Virus record (IMG/VR): IMGVR_UViG_3300029892_000014
Location: 1 to 28,254 of that record
Length of the DNA stretch: 28,254 bases
Reading direction: 5' to 3' (one strand)
Source: a virus
Positions 6,780-13,948 of the stretch are shown here, piece after piece (within the stretch, counting starts at the first letter, position 1; each line of letters opens with the position of its first letter). The notes below the pieces were generated by a model. It saw only the letters and a list, made by a program, of their open reading frames with translations. It was not told where the DNA came from and ran no database searches. The translations under genes and the position numbers were made by a program.

Positions 6780-7719
6780 GCGATTTCCCGTCATGGAAGC
6801 GGCGGGCGCGGACGGTGCCGCGGCGGGAGGTGGAGCCGGCGGCGCTGGTGCGGCGGCTGGTGCGGGGGCTGGCGCAGGCGCCCAGGGTGCTGGCGCCGCT
6901 GGGGCTGACGCTGGATCGCAAGGCGCTGCGGGTACTGGCGCGGGCGCTGGTGCGCAGGGCGGGCAGAGCCAAGGCGCGGCGCAAGGCTCGGCGCTGAGCC
7001 AAGGCGCCGGTGCCGTAGCGGCGAGCGATCTCGATTGGCTGCCCGAGAAGTTCCGCGTGATGGGCGCCGACGGCAAGGAGCTCGACCTCGGCGCCTCGGC
7101 GCGCAAACTTGCCGAGAGCTACACCGGCCTCGAGAAGAAGTTCGGCGCCGGCGAGGTGCCGCCCAAGTCGCCCGACGAGTACCAGCTCACGGCCGACGGC
7201 CTGCCCGATACCGTGAAGCTCCAGGATCTGCAGCAAGATCCGAAGCTCAAGGAGTTCCTGAAAGCGGCGCACGCCAAGGGCATGACCAACGCGCAGGTGC
7301 AGCTGGTCGTCGCCGAGTTCTACAAGCTGGCGCCGCAGCTGCTCGGCGGCGCGAAAGCGCTCGACACCGACGCGGTGATCGGCGAGCTGAAACAGGCCTG
7401 GAAAGACGAGCCGACATTCCGGCAGAACATGGGCCTCGCGTACAAGGCCGCGACCGCGCTGGGCAGGAAAGCCGGCGTCGACTGGGAAGCGGCCGGCCTC
7501 GGCGACAACCCGGCATTCATCAAGCTGATGGCATCGATCGGCGCCGAGGTGGGCGAGGCCGGCCTGCCTGGCGGCGGCGATGCGCCCGGCGCCGAGACGG
7601 TGCAGGAGCTGATGGCGAGCGAGGCGTACTGGAACGCCAAGCACCCCGACCATAAGCGCGTTGCCGCCAAGGTGCAGCAGTTCTACGCGGCCAAGTTCGG
7701 CAACCAGCCGGCGGTCTAG
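6763..7719 (+). CDS. scaffold/capsid assembly protein
   Basis: This encodes 318 residues. Residues ~11-85 are an extreme Ala/Gly/Gln tract of GAGAG and GAQG runs, clearly low complexity. The rest is acidic and helical (LDWLPEKFRVMGADGKELDL, then SYTGLEKKFG and SPDEYQL), a pattern typical of T7 gp9-like capsid assembly proteins. The C-terminus (ASEAYWNAKHPDHKRVAAKV) is the kind that contacts coat protein. Such scaffolds guide procapsid formation and then leave. The 6763 start has AGGTGAG five bases upstream; a second ATG at 6793 would also keep the whole scaffold region. Confidence 0.8.
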   Translation: MLKRGERFPVMEAAGADGAAAGGGAGGAGAAAGAGAGAGAQGAGAAGADAGSQGAAGTGAGAGAQGGQSQGAAQGSALSQGAGAVAASDLDWLPEKFRVMGADGKELDLGASARKLAESYTGLEKKFGAGEVPPKSPDEYQLTADGLPDTVKLQDLQQDPKLKEFLKAAHAKGMTNAQVQLVVAEFYKLAPQLLGGAKALDTDAVIGELKQAWKDEPTFRQNMGLAYKAATALGRKAGVDWEAAGLGDNPAFIKLMASIGAEVGEAGLPGGGDAPGAETVQELMASEAYWNAKHPDHKRVAAKVQQFYAAKFGNQPAV

Positions 7720-7722
7720 CGC

Positions 7723-8220
7723 ATGCGCAACTGGGGCGTCGCACGCATCGTCTGGCAGGCGCTGTTCGAGCTCGTGTGCATCCCGGTCGCGCTGTTCGGC
7801 GTGCCCATTGCGGTGCTGTTCGCGCGGTGGGACGACGGGCCGACGACTTGGACTGGCGGCGCACCCGACAACGGCCCGCCGACCGTGCGCGGCGATCTGC
7901 CGTGGTGGCTGTCGTGGTTTGGAACGCTCGATGAGAGGCTGCCGGGCGGCATGTACGAGCCGAGTGTGGTCAGCGTCTACAACCGCTGGGGGCGCTACAT
8001 CTGCTCGTGCTACTGGCTCGTGGTCCGCAACCGGATGTTCGGCTTGGCGAAGTTTCTGTTCGGCCGCGCTGATGGCGATCCGTGGTTCGAGTGGCGCGAG
8101 CTCGGCCCCGTGAAGATCGGCTGGGGCTACAAGCGCTACCGCGCGACGCCGCAGGCGCACTGGCAAAACGGTCCGTTCGTGCTCGTGCCGTCGTTCACGA
8201 TCCGCCTGGCGAGGGGGTGA
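7723..8220 (+). CDS. membrane-associated phage protein, unknown function
   Basis: This encodes 165 residues. A strong hydrophobic segment lies at residues ~8-33 (VWQALFELVCIPVALFGVP). A Trp/Pro/Gly-rich soluble part follows (WWLSWFGTLDERLPGGMYEP), then YNRWGRYICSCYWLVVRNRM. I recognise this as an uncharacterised phage protein type but cannot name a function. It starts four bases after the scaffold stop, and its own stop overlaps the next micro-ORF. A membrane protein between scaffold and capsid genes is out of place for a pure assembly module and may be a host-interaction gene. Confidence 0.7.
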   Translation: MRNWGVARIVWQALFELVCIPVALFGVPIAVLFARWDDGPTTWTGGAPDNGPPTVRGDLPWWLSWFGTLDERLPGGMYEPSVVSVYNRWGRYICSCYWLVVRNRMFGLAKFLFGRADGDPWFEWRELGPVKIGWGYKRYRATPQAHWQNGPFVLVPSFTIRLARG

Positions 8221-8330
8221 TGCACACCGAGAGCATCCTCTGGCGATTCCTCGGCAGCCGACGCGCGTTGATCTTCTGCGCCGTGCTCGCTGCTGTGATC
8301 GCTCTTGCCCTATATGGCTGCGCCAACTGA
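8220..8330 (+). CDS. 36-aa single-pass membrane micro-protein
   Basis: The ATG overlaps the previous stop by one base (TGATG), with GAGGGGG just upstream. The product has 36 residues: a basic stretch (WRFLGSRR), then one membrane helix (ALIFCAVLAAVIALALYG) and a C-A-N tail. The charge pattern predicts the N-terminus inside. It is probably made together with the membrane protein before it. No family is recognised. Confidence 0.6.
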   Translation: MHTESILWRFLGSRRALIFCAVLAAVIALALYGCAN

Positions 8331-8334
8331 CTGC

Positions 8335-8380
8335 AAATGTCCCGGACTCGGGACGGCACTTGCGCTGATGATTTCGCCCG
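8335..8380. promoter_or_regulatory. dispersed palindromic element, copy 2, in the capsid leader
   Basis: GTCCCG (8339-8344) and CGGGAC (8349-8354) flank GACT and are followed by TTGCGCTGATGATT and GCCC. It closely matches the copies at 3971 and 23701. This one is the only intergenic copy, in the 190-base leader between the micro-protein and the capsid gene. The rest of that leader (8381-8520) holds no convincing gene. A regulatory site for capsid expression is likely. Confidence 0.6.
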
Positions 8381-8520
8381 ATCGGCCCGCGGTGGCGCGC
8401 GGAGAACCGTGGCAGTAAGGCCAGCAGACATGCGCAGAACGCCGGCGCGTGCAGCTCGATCGCAGGCCCGGGGCGACCTGGACAACCTGGCAGGCGGATC
8501 CATCAACCTGTGAGGCTTCT

Positions 8521-9396
8521 GTGAACGCAACCCTTACCGCTGCCTTTGTCCAGCAGTTCCACGACTCGTTCGTGCTGGCTGCTCAGCAAAAAGTCTCGCG
8601 CCTGCAGGCCACGACCACCGACCGCGGCATGATCCAGGGCGCATCCTTCACCATCAACGACATGGGCGCCGTCGACGCCCAGCAGGTGACGAACCGCTAC
8701 GGCGACACCGAGTGGACGATCCCCGACCACGGCACGCGCCAGGCGCTCATGACCGACTGGGATCTCGCGCTGCCGGTCGACAAGAACGACCTGCCGAAGC
8801 TGCTCGCCAATCCGCAGGGCTCGTACCTCGAGTCGTCCATCGCCGCGCACAACCGGCGCAAGGACAAGATCATCTATCAGGCGCTGATCGACACGGTGCT
8901 TCGCAATACCGACCAAGCAGGCAGTTTCTCGCCAACGGCGCTGCCGTCGACTCAGATCATCCTGAATGGCGGCACCGGCATGACCAAGGCCAAGCTGCTG
9001 ACCGCGCGCAAGCTGTTCCGCAAGAACGAGAGCGACGACAACAACGGCCAGGAACTGTTCATCACCTACGACGGTGAGACCCTCGAGGATCTGCTCGCCG
9101 ATACCACGCTGACGTCGGCCGACTTCCTGGCCGTCCAGATGCTGCAGTCGGGCGACCTCAAAGGCAAGTGGCTGGGATTCAACTGGATCCCCTACGAGAA
9201 TCTGCTGGTCACCGGCTCGGTGCGCTCGAACGTCGCATGGACCCGCACCGCCTGCCACTTCGGCATGGGCGAGAACATCGTGACCGACGTCGGCCCGCGG
9301 CGCGACAAGCGCAACACGATCCAGGTCTACACGTCCATGTCCCTCGGCGCTGGACGCGCCAAGGAAACCGACGTGGTGCGGATCGATTTCGTCTAA
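8521..9396 (+). CDS. major capsid protein
   Basis: This encodes 291 residues from a GTG at 8521, with TGAGG five bases upstream. An in-frame GTG at 8449 would add 24 low-complexity residues. The opening (TLTAAFVQQFHDSFVLAAQQ), the middle DWDLALPVDKNDLPKLL, and the end (RNTIQVYTSMSLGAGRAKET, DVVRIDFV) match the 'phage capsid protein' family of BPP-1-like podoviruses, which should adopt the HK97 fold. It builds the icosahedral shell. Placement after the scaffold and before an intrinsic terminator agrees with a highly expressed coat gene. Confidence 0.9.
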   Translation: MNATLTAAFVQQFHDSFVLAAQQKVSRLQATTTDRGMIQGASFTINDMGAVDAQQVTNRYGDTEWTIPDHGTRQALMTDWDLALPVDKNDLPKLLANPQGSYLESSIAAHNRRKDKIIYQALIDTVLRNTDQAGSFSPTALPSTQIILNGGTGMTKAKLLTARKLFRKNESDDNNGQELFITYDGETLEDLLADTTLTSADFLAVQMLQSGDLKGKWLGFNWIPYENLLVTGSVRSNVAWTRTACHFGMGENIVTDVGPRRDKRNTIQVYTSMSLGAGRAKETDVVRIDFV

Positions 9397-9423
9397 CCCG
9401 CTGTCGACCGACGAGAGGCAATC

Positions 9424-9891
9424 ATGGCGGAAGTTCTCAGCACCCAGCAAACCAACATCGGCAACGGCGTCAAGTCGCTCGGCATCGAGGACTCGGCGCG
9501 CGTGCGCCGGTTCCTGCGCGAGTACGTCGCTCCGGCCAGCTCGCCTCCGGCGATCGCCGACACGATCTATTGGGGCACGCTGCCGCGTGGCGCGCGGATC
9601 CTGCGCTCGAATCCGGGCCAGATCAGTTGCAGCGCCGGTACGTCCTTGAGCACGCTCAACGTGGGCCTGCGCACCACGAAGGACAAGACCGTGGTGAGCG
9701 CGACGCAGCTGTCGACCGCGCTCGACGTCGCGGCCGCCGGCCAGAAAGCGCTGGTCGGCGGCGCGGCCTACGCGAACGGCGTCGCCGAGGCGCCACTGAC
9801 CGAGGAGTGCGACGTCTACTCGACTGTCGCCGGCGCGGCCATCGCGGCCAACCAGCGCATCATGCTCGAGATCCTGTACGTGCTCGACTGA
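9424..9891 (+). CDS. capsid-associated structural protein (possible decoration protein)
   Basis: This encodes 155 residues with GAGAGG five bases before the ATG. The sequence is beta-rich and Ala/Ser/Thr-rich (YWGTLPRGARILRSNPGQIS, ALDVAAAGQKALVGG), with no enzyme motif. It sits directly after the capsid gene and before the terminator, where podoviruses of this group keep a head cement or decoration protein. Sharing the capsid transcript implies high expression. The structural role is inferred from place and composition. Confidence 0.65.
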   Translation: MAEVLSTQQTNIGNGVKSLGIEDSARVRRFLREYVAPASSPPAIADTIYWGTLPRGARILRSNPGQISCSAGTSLSTLNVGLRTTKDKTVVSATQLSTALDVAAAGQKALVGGAAYANGVAEAPLTEECDVYSTVAGAAIAANQRIMLEILYVLD

Positions 9892-9917
9892 TCGTCGGCC
9901 AGTTGGCCGCCTGAGTC

Positions 9918-9950
9918 CGAAGGGGGGGGCCGCTGTGCTCCCCCTTTTTT
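9918..9950 (+). terminator. intrinsic terminator after the capsid genes
   Basis: AAGGGGG (from 9920) pairs with CCCCCTT (9940-9946) around a G-rich loop of about 13 bases and runs straight into six T residues (9945-9950). It lies 27 bases after a gene stop and just before the tail-tube genes. This is the only clear Rho-independent terminator in the window and recalls the terminator after T7 gene 10. Confidence 0.85.
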
Positions 9951-9964
9951 GTTCCGAGGGTTGA

Positions 9965-10558
9965 ATGTCTGCCTCCGACGTGACGATCTGCAGCAACGCG
10001 CTTCTCATGCTGGGCGCGAAGTCGATCAACGCTTTCAGCGCCGACGAGGGCGACCGCGCGACGCTGGCCGGCAACCTGTGGCCGACGGTGCGCGATGCGT
10101 TGCTGCGGTCGCATCCTTGGAATTGCGCAACCAAGCGCGTGCGCCTGGCGCCGCTGGCGCAGGCTCCCGAGTTCGACTACTCGGCGCAGTTCCAACTGCC
10201 GGCGGACTGGCAGCGCACGCTGCAGGTTGGCACGCGCGAGTATCCGGTCGACTTCCGGCAAGAAGGCCGGCTGATCCTGGCCAACGCGACCGATCTGCCG
10301 CTCGTCTACATCTTCCGCAATGAGGACGTCGGCAGCTGGGATCCGGCGCTGGTGCATGTGGCGACGCTGCAGATGGCCGCAGCAATGGCGTACGCGATCA
10401 CCCAGTCGGCCTCGCTGGCCGCGGCGATGGCGGACAAGGCGGCGGCCGCGCTCAAGCTCGCCAAGGCCTATGACGGCCAGGACAACCCGCCGGAAACGAT
10501 CGACGACGCGCCGCTGTACCAGTCGCGATTCAACAACATGACGACGCGGTTGCGCTGA
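9965..10558 (+). CDS. tail tube protein A (T7 gp11-like)
   Basis: This encodes 197 residues. The opening (TICSNALLMLGAKSINAF), the SHPWNCATKRV segment and the closing helix with PPETIDDAPLYQSRF match T7 gp11-type 'tail tubular protein A', the adaptor ring that links portal and nozzle. GAGGG lies four bases upstream of the ATG. The stop overlaps the nozzle ATG by one base. It is the first gene after the terminator, so it depends on read-through or its own promoter. I see no convincing promoter in the 14 bases between. Confidence 0.9.
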   Translation: MSASDVTICSNALLMLGAKSINAFSADEGDRATLAGNLWPTVRDALLRSHPWNCATKRVRLAPLAQAPEFDYSAQFQLPADWQRTLQVGTREYPVDFRQEGRLILANATDLPLVYIFRNEDVGSWDPALVHVATLQMAAAMAYAITQSASLAAAMADKAAAALKLAKAYDGQDNPPETIDDAPLYQSRFNNMTTRLR

Positions 10559-13008
10559 TGCCGCGTATCACCTACCTGCAAACCAACTTCACGGCCGGCG
10601 AGCTGTCGCCGCGCATGTGGGGCCGGGTCGATATCGCCAAGTACGGCAACGGCGCGAAGTCGCTGCGCAATGTGCTGGTGTGGCGCCATGGCGGCGCGCG
10701 CCGGCGCTACGGTTCCCGCTACGTTGGGGCCACCAAGGCCAGCGCCGAGGCGCGGCTGATCCCGTTCGTGTTCTCGCGCGATGACGCCTACGTGCTCGAG
10801 TTCGGCGCCAACTATCTGCGGGTGTTCAAGAACGGCGGCCAGGTCGAATCCTCGCCTGGCGTGCCCTACGAGCTTGCCACGCCTTACAGCTTGGCGCAGG
10901 TGCAGGCGCTCGACTACGCGCAGAACGCCGACACCCTGTTCCTGTATCACGTTGACGTGCCGATCCAACGGCTGGTGCGCCTGGCCGATGACCGCTGGCA
11001 GATCTCGGCGGCCGAGTTCATCCAGCAGCCGACGGCCGAAATCGGCCACCGCTTCGAGTCGATCGCGCTCACGCTGTCGGCGGCTACCGTTGGCACCGGA
11101 CGCACTGCCACCGCGACCGCCGCGGCGTTCCTGTCGACCGACGTCGGCCGGCTGCTGTCTGCCGACGGCGGCTTGGCGCGCATCACGGCGTACACCTCCG
11201 CGACTCAGGTCACGGTCGAGATCAAGAAAGCCTTTCAAGGCACGTCGATCGCAGCCGGCGAGTGGCTGATCGAAGCAACGCCGGTCGGCTTTGCCAAGCC
11301 CTTCGAGGCGGCCGGCGAGCCGACCGAGGGAAAGCGCATCACCATCGGCGGCGGCTCGATCACCGGGACCGATCCGATCGTTCAGAACAGCACGGCATCC
11401 TGGGCCGCCGGCGTTGCGACCATGAACACCGCGGCGGCGCACGGATACGCGACCGGCGAGTGGGTGCTGGTCGATGCCGTGGCGCCCGATGGCTACAACG
11501 GCCTCTTTCAGGTCACCGTGACGAGCGCTACCTCCTACACCTACGCGCTGACCGACGATCCGCAGGGCACAGGCGCCGGCGGCACCAGCGCCAGGCTGGC
11601 CGGAGGCAGCGCCGTCAGTGACGTGTGGCGCGCGCAGGACGTCGGATCGATCGTGCGCATCAATGGCGGATATGCGCTGATTCTGACCGTGCACAACCCG
11701 AAAAGCGCGCGGGTGCTGGTGCTGGCATCGATGACCGGACAATCGCTGGCGGCGCCTGGCGGCTGGACGCTCGAGCAACCCGTCTGGTCGGCGCGCTACG
11801 GCTATCCGCGCAGCGGCACGTTCTACGAACAGCGGCACATCGTCGCCGGCTCGAAGCTGTACCCGACGACCGTATGGGGGTCGCGTACGGGCGAACCGTT
11901 CAACTTCGAGGTGGGCGTCGCGGATGACCGCGGGTTTGCCTTCACCATCGCCTCGGATGAGCTCAACCCGATTGCCTACGTCGCGGCCGGCCGCGCGCTG
12001 ATCGCGTTCAGCTATGGGGCAGAGTTCACCCTGAACGGCGGGATCGAGCGGCCCATTGCCCCGACGAACGTGCAGATCCGCGCGCGCTCGACGCATGGTT
12101 GCGAGCTGGTGCGGCCGGTCCGGATCGGCAGCGAGCACCTGTTCGTGCAACGCTCTGGCCGCAAGATCCGCGCCTTCGCCTACAAGGTGACCAATGACGA
12201 CTTCACCGCGCCCGACGTCACGGTGCTGTCGGAGCATCTGACCGAACCGGGGATCGTGGAGCTGGCCTACCAGCAGGAACCGGACGCGATCCTGTGGGCG
12301 GTGCGCGCCGACGGCAAGCTGGCCGCGTGCACCTACGATCGGGATGCGACCGTCGACGTGATCGCCTGGGCGCTGCAGGATACCGCCGGCGCGGTCGAGT
12401 CTGTGGCGGTGATCCCGGCCGGCGACGAGGATCAGGCCTGGCTGATCGTGCGCCGCGTGATCAACGGTGTAACGGTGCGCTATGTCGAGCTCATGGTGCG
12501 AGACCAGCTGCTCGACTGCTCGCTGGCCGGCACCGTGGCGCCACCAGGCGCGACCGTGTGGAACGGCCTGGCGCACCTCGAGGGCGCCGAGGTCGACGTG
12601 GTGGCCGATGACGCGTATGCGGGCCGCTTCACGGTGGCCTCTGGCGCGATCACGTTGCCGCGCGCGGCCGAGTCGGTGCTGATCGGCCTGCCCTACCTGT
12701 CGCAGATCGAGCTGCTGGATCCAGAGCTGCAGACCGGCATGGGCAGTGCGGTCGGCAACTCGATGCGTACCGGCGAGATCACGCTGCGCCTGCTCGACTC
12801 GATCGGCGGCACGATCAACGGCCAGAAGATCCCGACGCGTCAGCTGGGGCCGGCGCAACTGAACACGCCGCCGATCACGCGCTCGGAGCTGTACCGAGTC
12901 GAGAACCTTGGCTGGGCCCGCGGCGAGTCGCCGGTGGTGATCGAGCAGCCGCTGCCGCTGCGCTTCCAGCTGCTGGCGGTCGCGCGCAAGTTCACGGTGA
13001 ACGACTGA
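10558..13008 (+). CDS. tail tube protein B / nozzle (T7 gp12-like)
   Basis: This encodes 816 residues. The start (TNFTAGELSPRMWGRVDIAK, then SLRNVLVWRHGGARRRYGS) is the hallmark of nozzle proteins in short-tailed phages. The hexameric nozzle forms the main tail shaft, carries the tail fibres and acts as the DNA valve. Mid-region segments such as RYGYPRSGTFYEQRHIVAGS and QIRARSTHGCELVRPVRIG are typical of the beta-propeller. Residues ~255-350 include a repetitive Gly/Thr-rich stretch that looks like an inserted Ig-like or carbohydrate-binding domain. Length is near T7 gp12 (794). Both ends overlap neighbouring genes by one base. Confidence 0.9.
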   Translation: MPRITYLQTNFTAGELSPRMWGRVDIAKYGNGAKSLRNVLVWRHGGARRRYGSRYVGATKASAEARLIPFVFSRDDAYVLEFGANYLRVFKNGGQVESSPGVPYELATPYSLAQVQALDYAQNADTLFLYHVDVPIQRLVRLADDRWQISAAEFIQQPTAEIGHRFESIALTLSAATVGTGRTATATAAAFLSTDVGRLLSADGGLARITAYTSATQVTVEIKKAFQGTSIAAGEWLIEATPVGFAKPFEAAGEPTEGKRITIGGGSITGTDPIVQNSTASWAAGVATMNTAAAHGYATGEWVLVDAVAPDGYNGLFQVTVTSATSYTYALTDDPQGTGAGGTSARLAGGSAVSDVWRAQDVGSIVRINGGYALILTVHNPKSARVLVLASMTGQSLAAPGGWTLEQPVWSARYGYPRSGTFYEQRHIVAGSKLYPTTVWGSRTGEPFNFEVGVADDRGFAFTIASDELNPIAYVAAGRALIAFSYGAEFTLNGGIERPIAPTNVQIRARSTHGCELVRPVRIGSEHLFVQRSGRKIRAFAYKVTNDDFTAPDVTVLSEHLTEPGIVELAYQQEPDAILWAVRADGKLAACTYDRDATVDVIAWALQDTAGAVESVAVIPAGDEDQAWLIVRRVINGVTVRYVELMVRDQLLDCSLAGTVAPPGATVWNGLAHLEGAEVDVVADDAYAGRFTVASGAITLPRAAESVLIGLPYLSQIELLDPELQTGMGSAVGNSMRTGEITLRLLDSIGGTINGQKIPTRQLGPAQLNTPPITRSELYRVENLGWARGESPVVIEQPLPLRFQLLAVARKFTVND

Positions 13009-13454
13009 TGATCCGGCAGGCAGCGATCGCTGACGTACCGCGGCTGGTGGAGCTCGGCGCGCAGATGCACGCGGAGTCGCCGCGCTTCTCGCGCCTGGCG
13101 TTCGACGCCGAGAAGCTGGCGGCCTTCCTCGGGTCGGCGGTCAATGCGCCGCATGTGCTGGTGCTGGTGGCCGAGCGCGATGACCAGATCGTCGGCGGCT
13201 TCGTCGGCCTGGCGCTCGAGCATTGGTGCTCGCGCGACCTGGTGGCGACCGATTTGGCGCTGTTCATCGAGCCGCGCAAGCGCGGCGGGCTGATCGCCTC
13301 GCGCCTGGTGCGCGCCTACCTGGACTGGGCCGAGCGGCGCGGGGCCAAGCTCATCCAGCTGGGCATCACGACGGGCGTGGCGACGCTCGCGACCGAACGG
13401 CTGTACGAGGTGCTGGGACTGTCCCGGTGCGGCTCGATTTACGAGGTGCTCTGA
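13008..13454 (+). CDS. GNAT-family N-acetyltransferase
   Basis: This encodes 148 residues with a typical GNAT fold: an N-terminal IRQAAIADVPRLVELGAQM, a central beta strand (HVLVLVAERDDQIVGGFVGL), and motif A at residues 83-100, where R90-K-R-G-G-L-I-A should bind the acetyl-CoA pyrophosphate. It would transfer acetyl to an amine on a protein or small molecule; the substrate cannot be read. It is coupled by one-base overlap to the nozzle gene. Acetyltransferases at this spot recur in some podoviruses, so it could modify a virion protein or be carried as a host-takeover enzyme. Confidence 0.85.
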   Translation: MIRQAAIADVPRLVELGAQMHAESPRFSRLAFDAEKLAAFLGSAVNAPHVLVLVAERDDQIVGGFVGLALEHWCSRDLVATDLALFIEPRKRGGLIASRLVRAYLDWAERRGAKLIQLGITTGVATLATERLYEVLGLSRCGSIYEVL

Positions 13455-13456
13455 CC

Positions 13457-13948
13457 GTGTGCACTGGACTTGAAATGATGGCCGCCGCGCAGGCCGGCAG
13501 CGCGCTGGCCGGTGGGTATGCGCAGATGCAGGCCGGCAGCGCGCAGGCCGACGTGCTGAACGCACAGGCCGCGGCCGAGCGCGACGCGGCCAAGCAGCGC
13601 GCCGCCGAGGTCCGCCGGCAGATCAGCCAGGCACGTGGCAGCGCTCGAGCTGCGCTGGCCGGCGCCGGCGTCGATGTGACGCAAGGAACGCCGCTGGCGA
13701 TCGATCAGGACATTGCGCGGCGCGGCGAGCAAGAGGCACTGATGACGCTCCTCACCGGCGAGCGGCGTGCGCGCGAGGCGCAGTTCGCTGCCGACCAGGC
13801 GCGCGCGGTCGGGCGCTCGGCGCTGGCGCAGAGCGTGGTCGGCGCGGTCGGCGCCATGTCGCGCGGACGCTGGGGCGGCCAGTCGCAGCGCCAGGTGACC
13901 AACTACTCGCCCTTCCTCGAGGGCGAGAACCCGTTCGCGGGGCGCTGA
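13457..13948 (+). CDS. internal virion core protein, gp14-like
   Basis: This encodes 163 residues from a GTG at 13457, three bases after the acetyltransferase stop. The layout is that of T7 gp14: a hydrophobic Ala/Gly N-terminus with a cysteine at position 2 (MCTGLEMMAAAQAGSALAGG), a long Gln/Ala/Arg helix, and a Gly/Ser-rich end (GRWGGQSQRQVTNYSPFLEG). In T7 this protein joins the ejected trans-envelope channel. The SARAALAGAGVDVTQGTP motif also fits that family. The MCTG opening is shared with the protein at 4342. Confidence 0.8.
   Translation: MCTGLEMMAAAQAGSALAGGYAQMQAGSAQADVLNAQAAAERDAAKQRAAEVRRQISQARGSARAALAGAGVDVTQGTPLAIDQDIARRGEQEALMTLLTGERRAREAQFAADQARAVGRSALAQSVVGAVGAMSRGRWGGQSQRQVTNYSPFLEGENPFAGR

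Noticed and set aside
6790-7015. Gly/Ala-coding GC repeats as a repeat element or recombination site
   Set aside because: They are irregular codon-level repeats of a low-complexity protein tract, with no constant unit.
4278-7106. 942-codon open frame on the minus strand across portal and scaffold
   Set aside because: Its composition (His/Arg/Leu/Ala-rich with no fold) is a mirror of G/C third-position bias in the real + strand genes, which have clear families. The same applies to long minus frames at 10468-12858, 13903-15801, 16092-17594 and 19638-21620.
8381-8520. Short ORFs in the capsid leader, including a 16-codon ATG ORF at 8368 and the GTG extension of capsid at 8449
   Set aside because: No ribosome site or codon support, and the GTG at 8521 has a proper GAGG and matches the family start.
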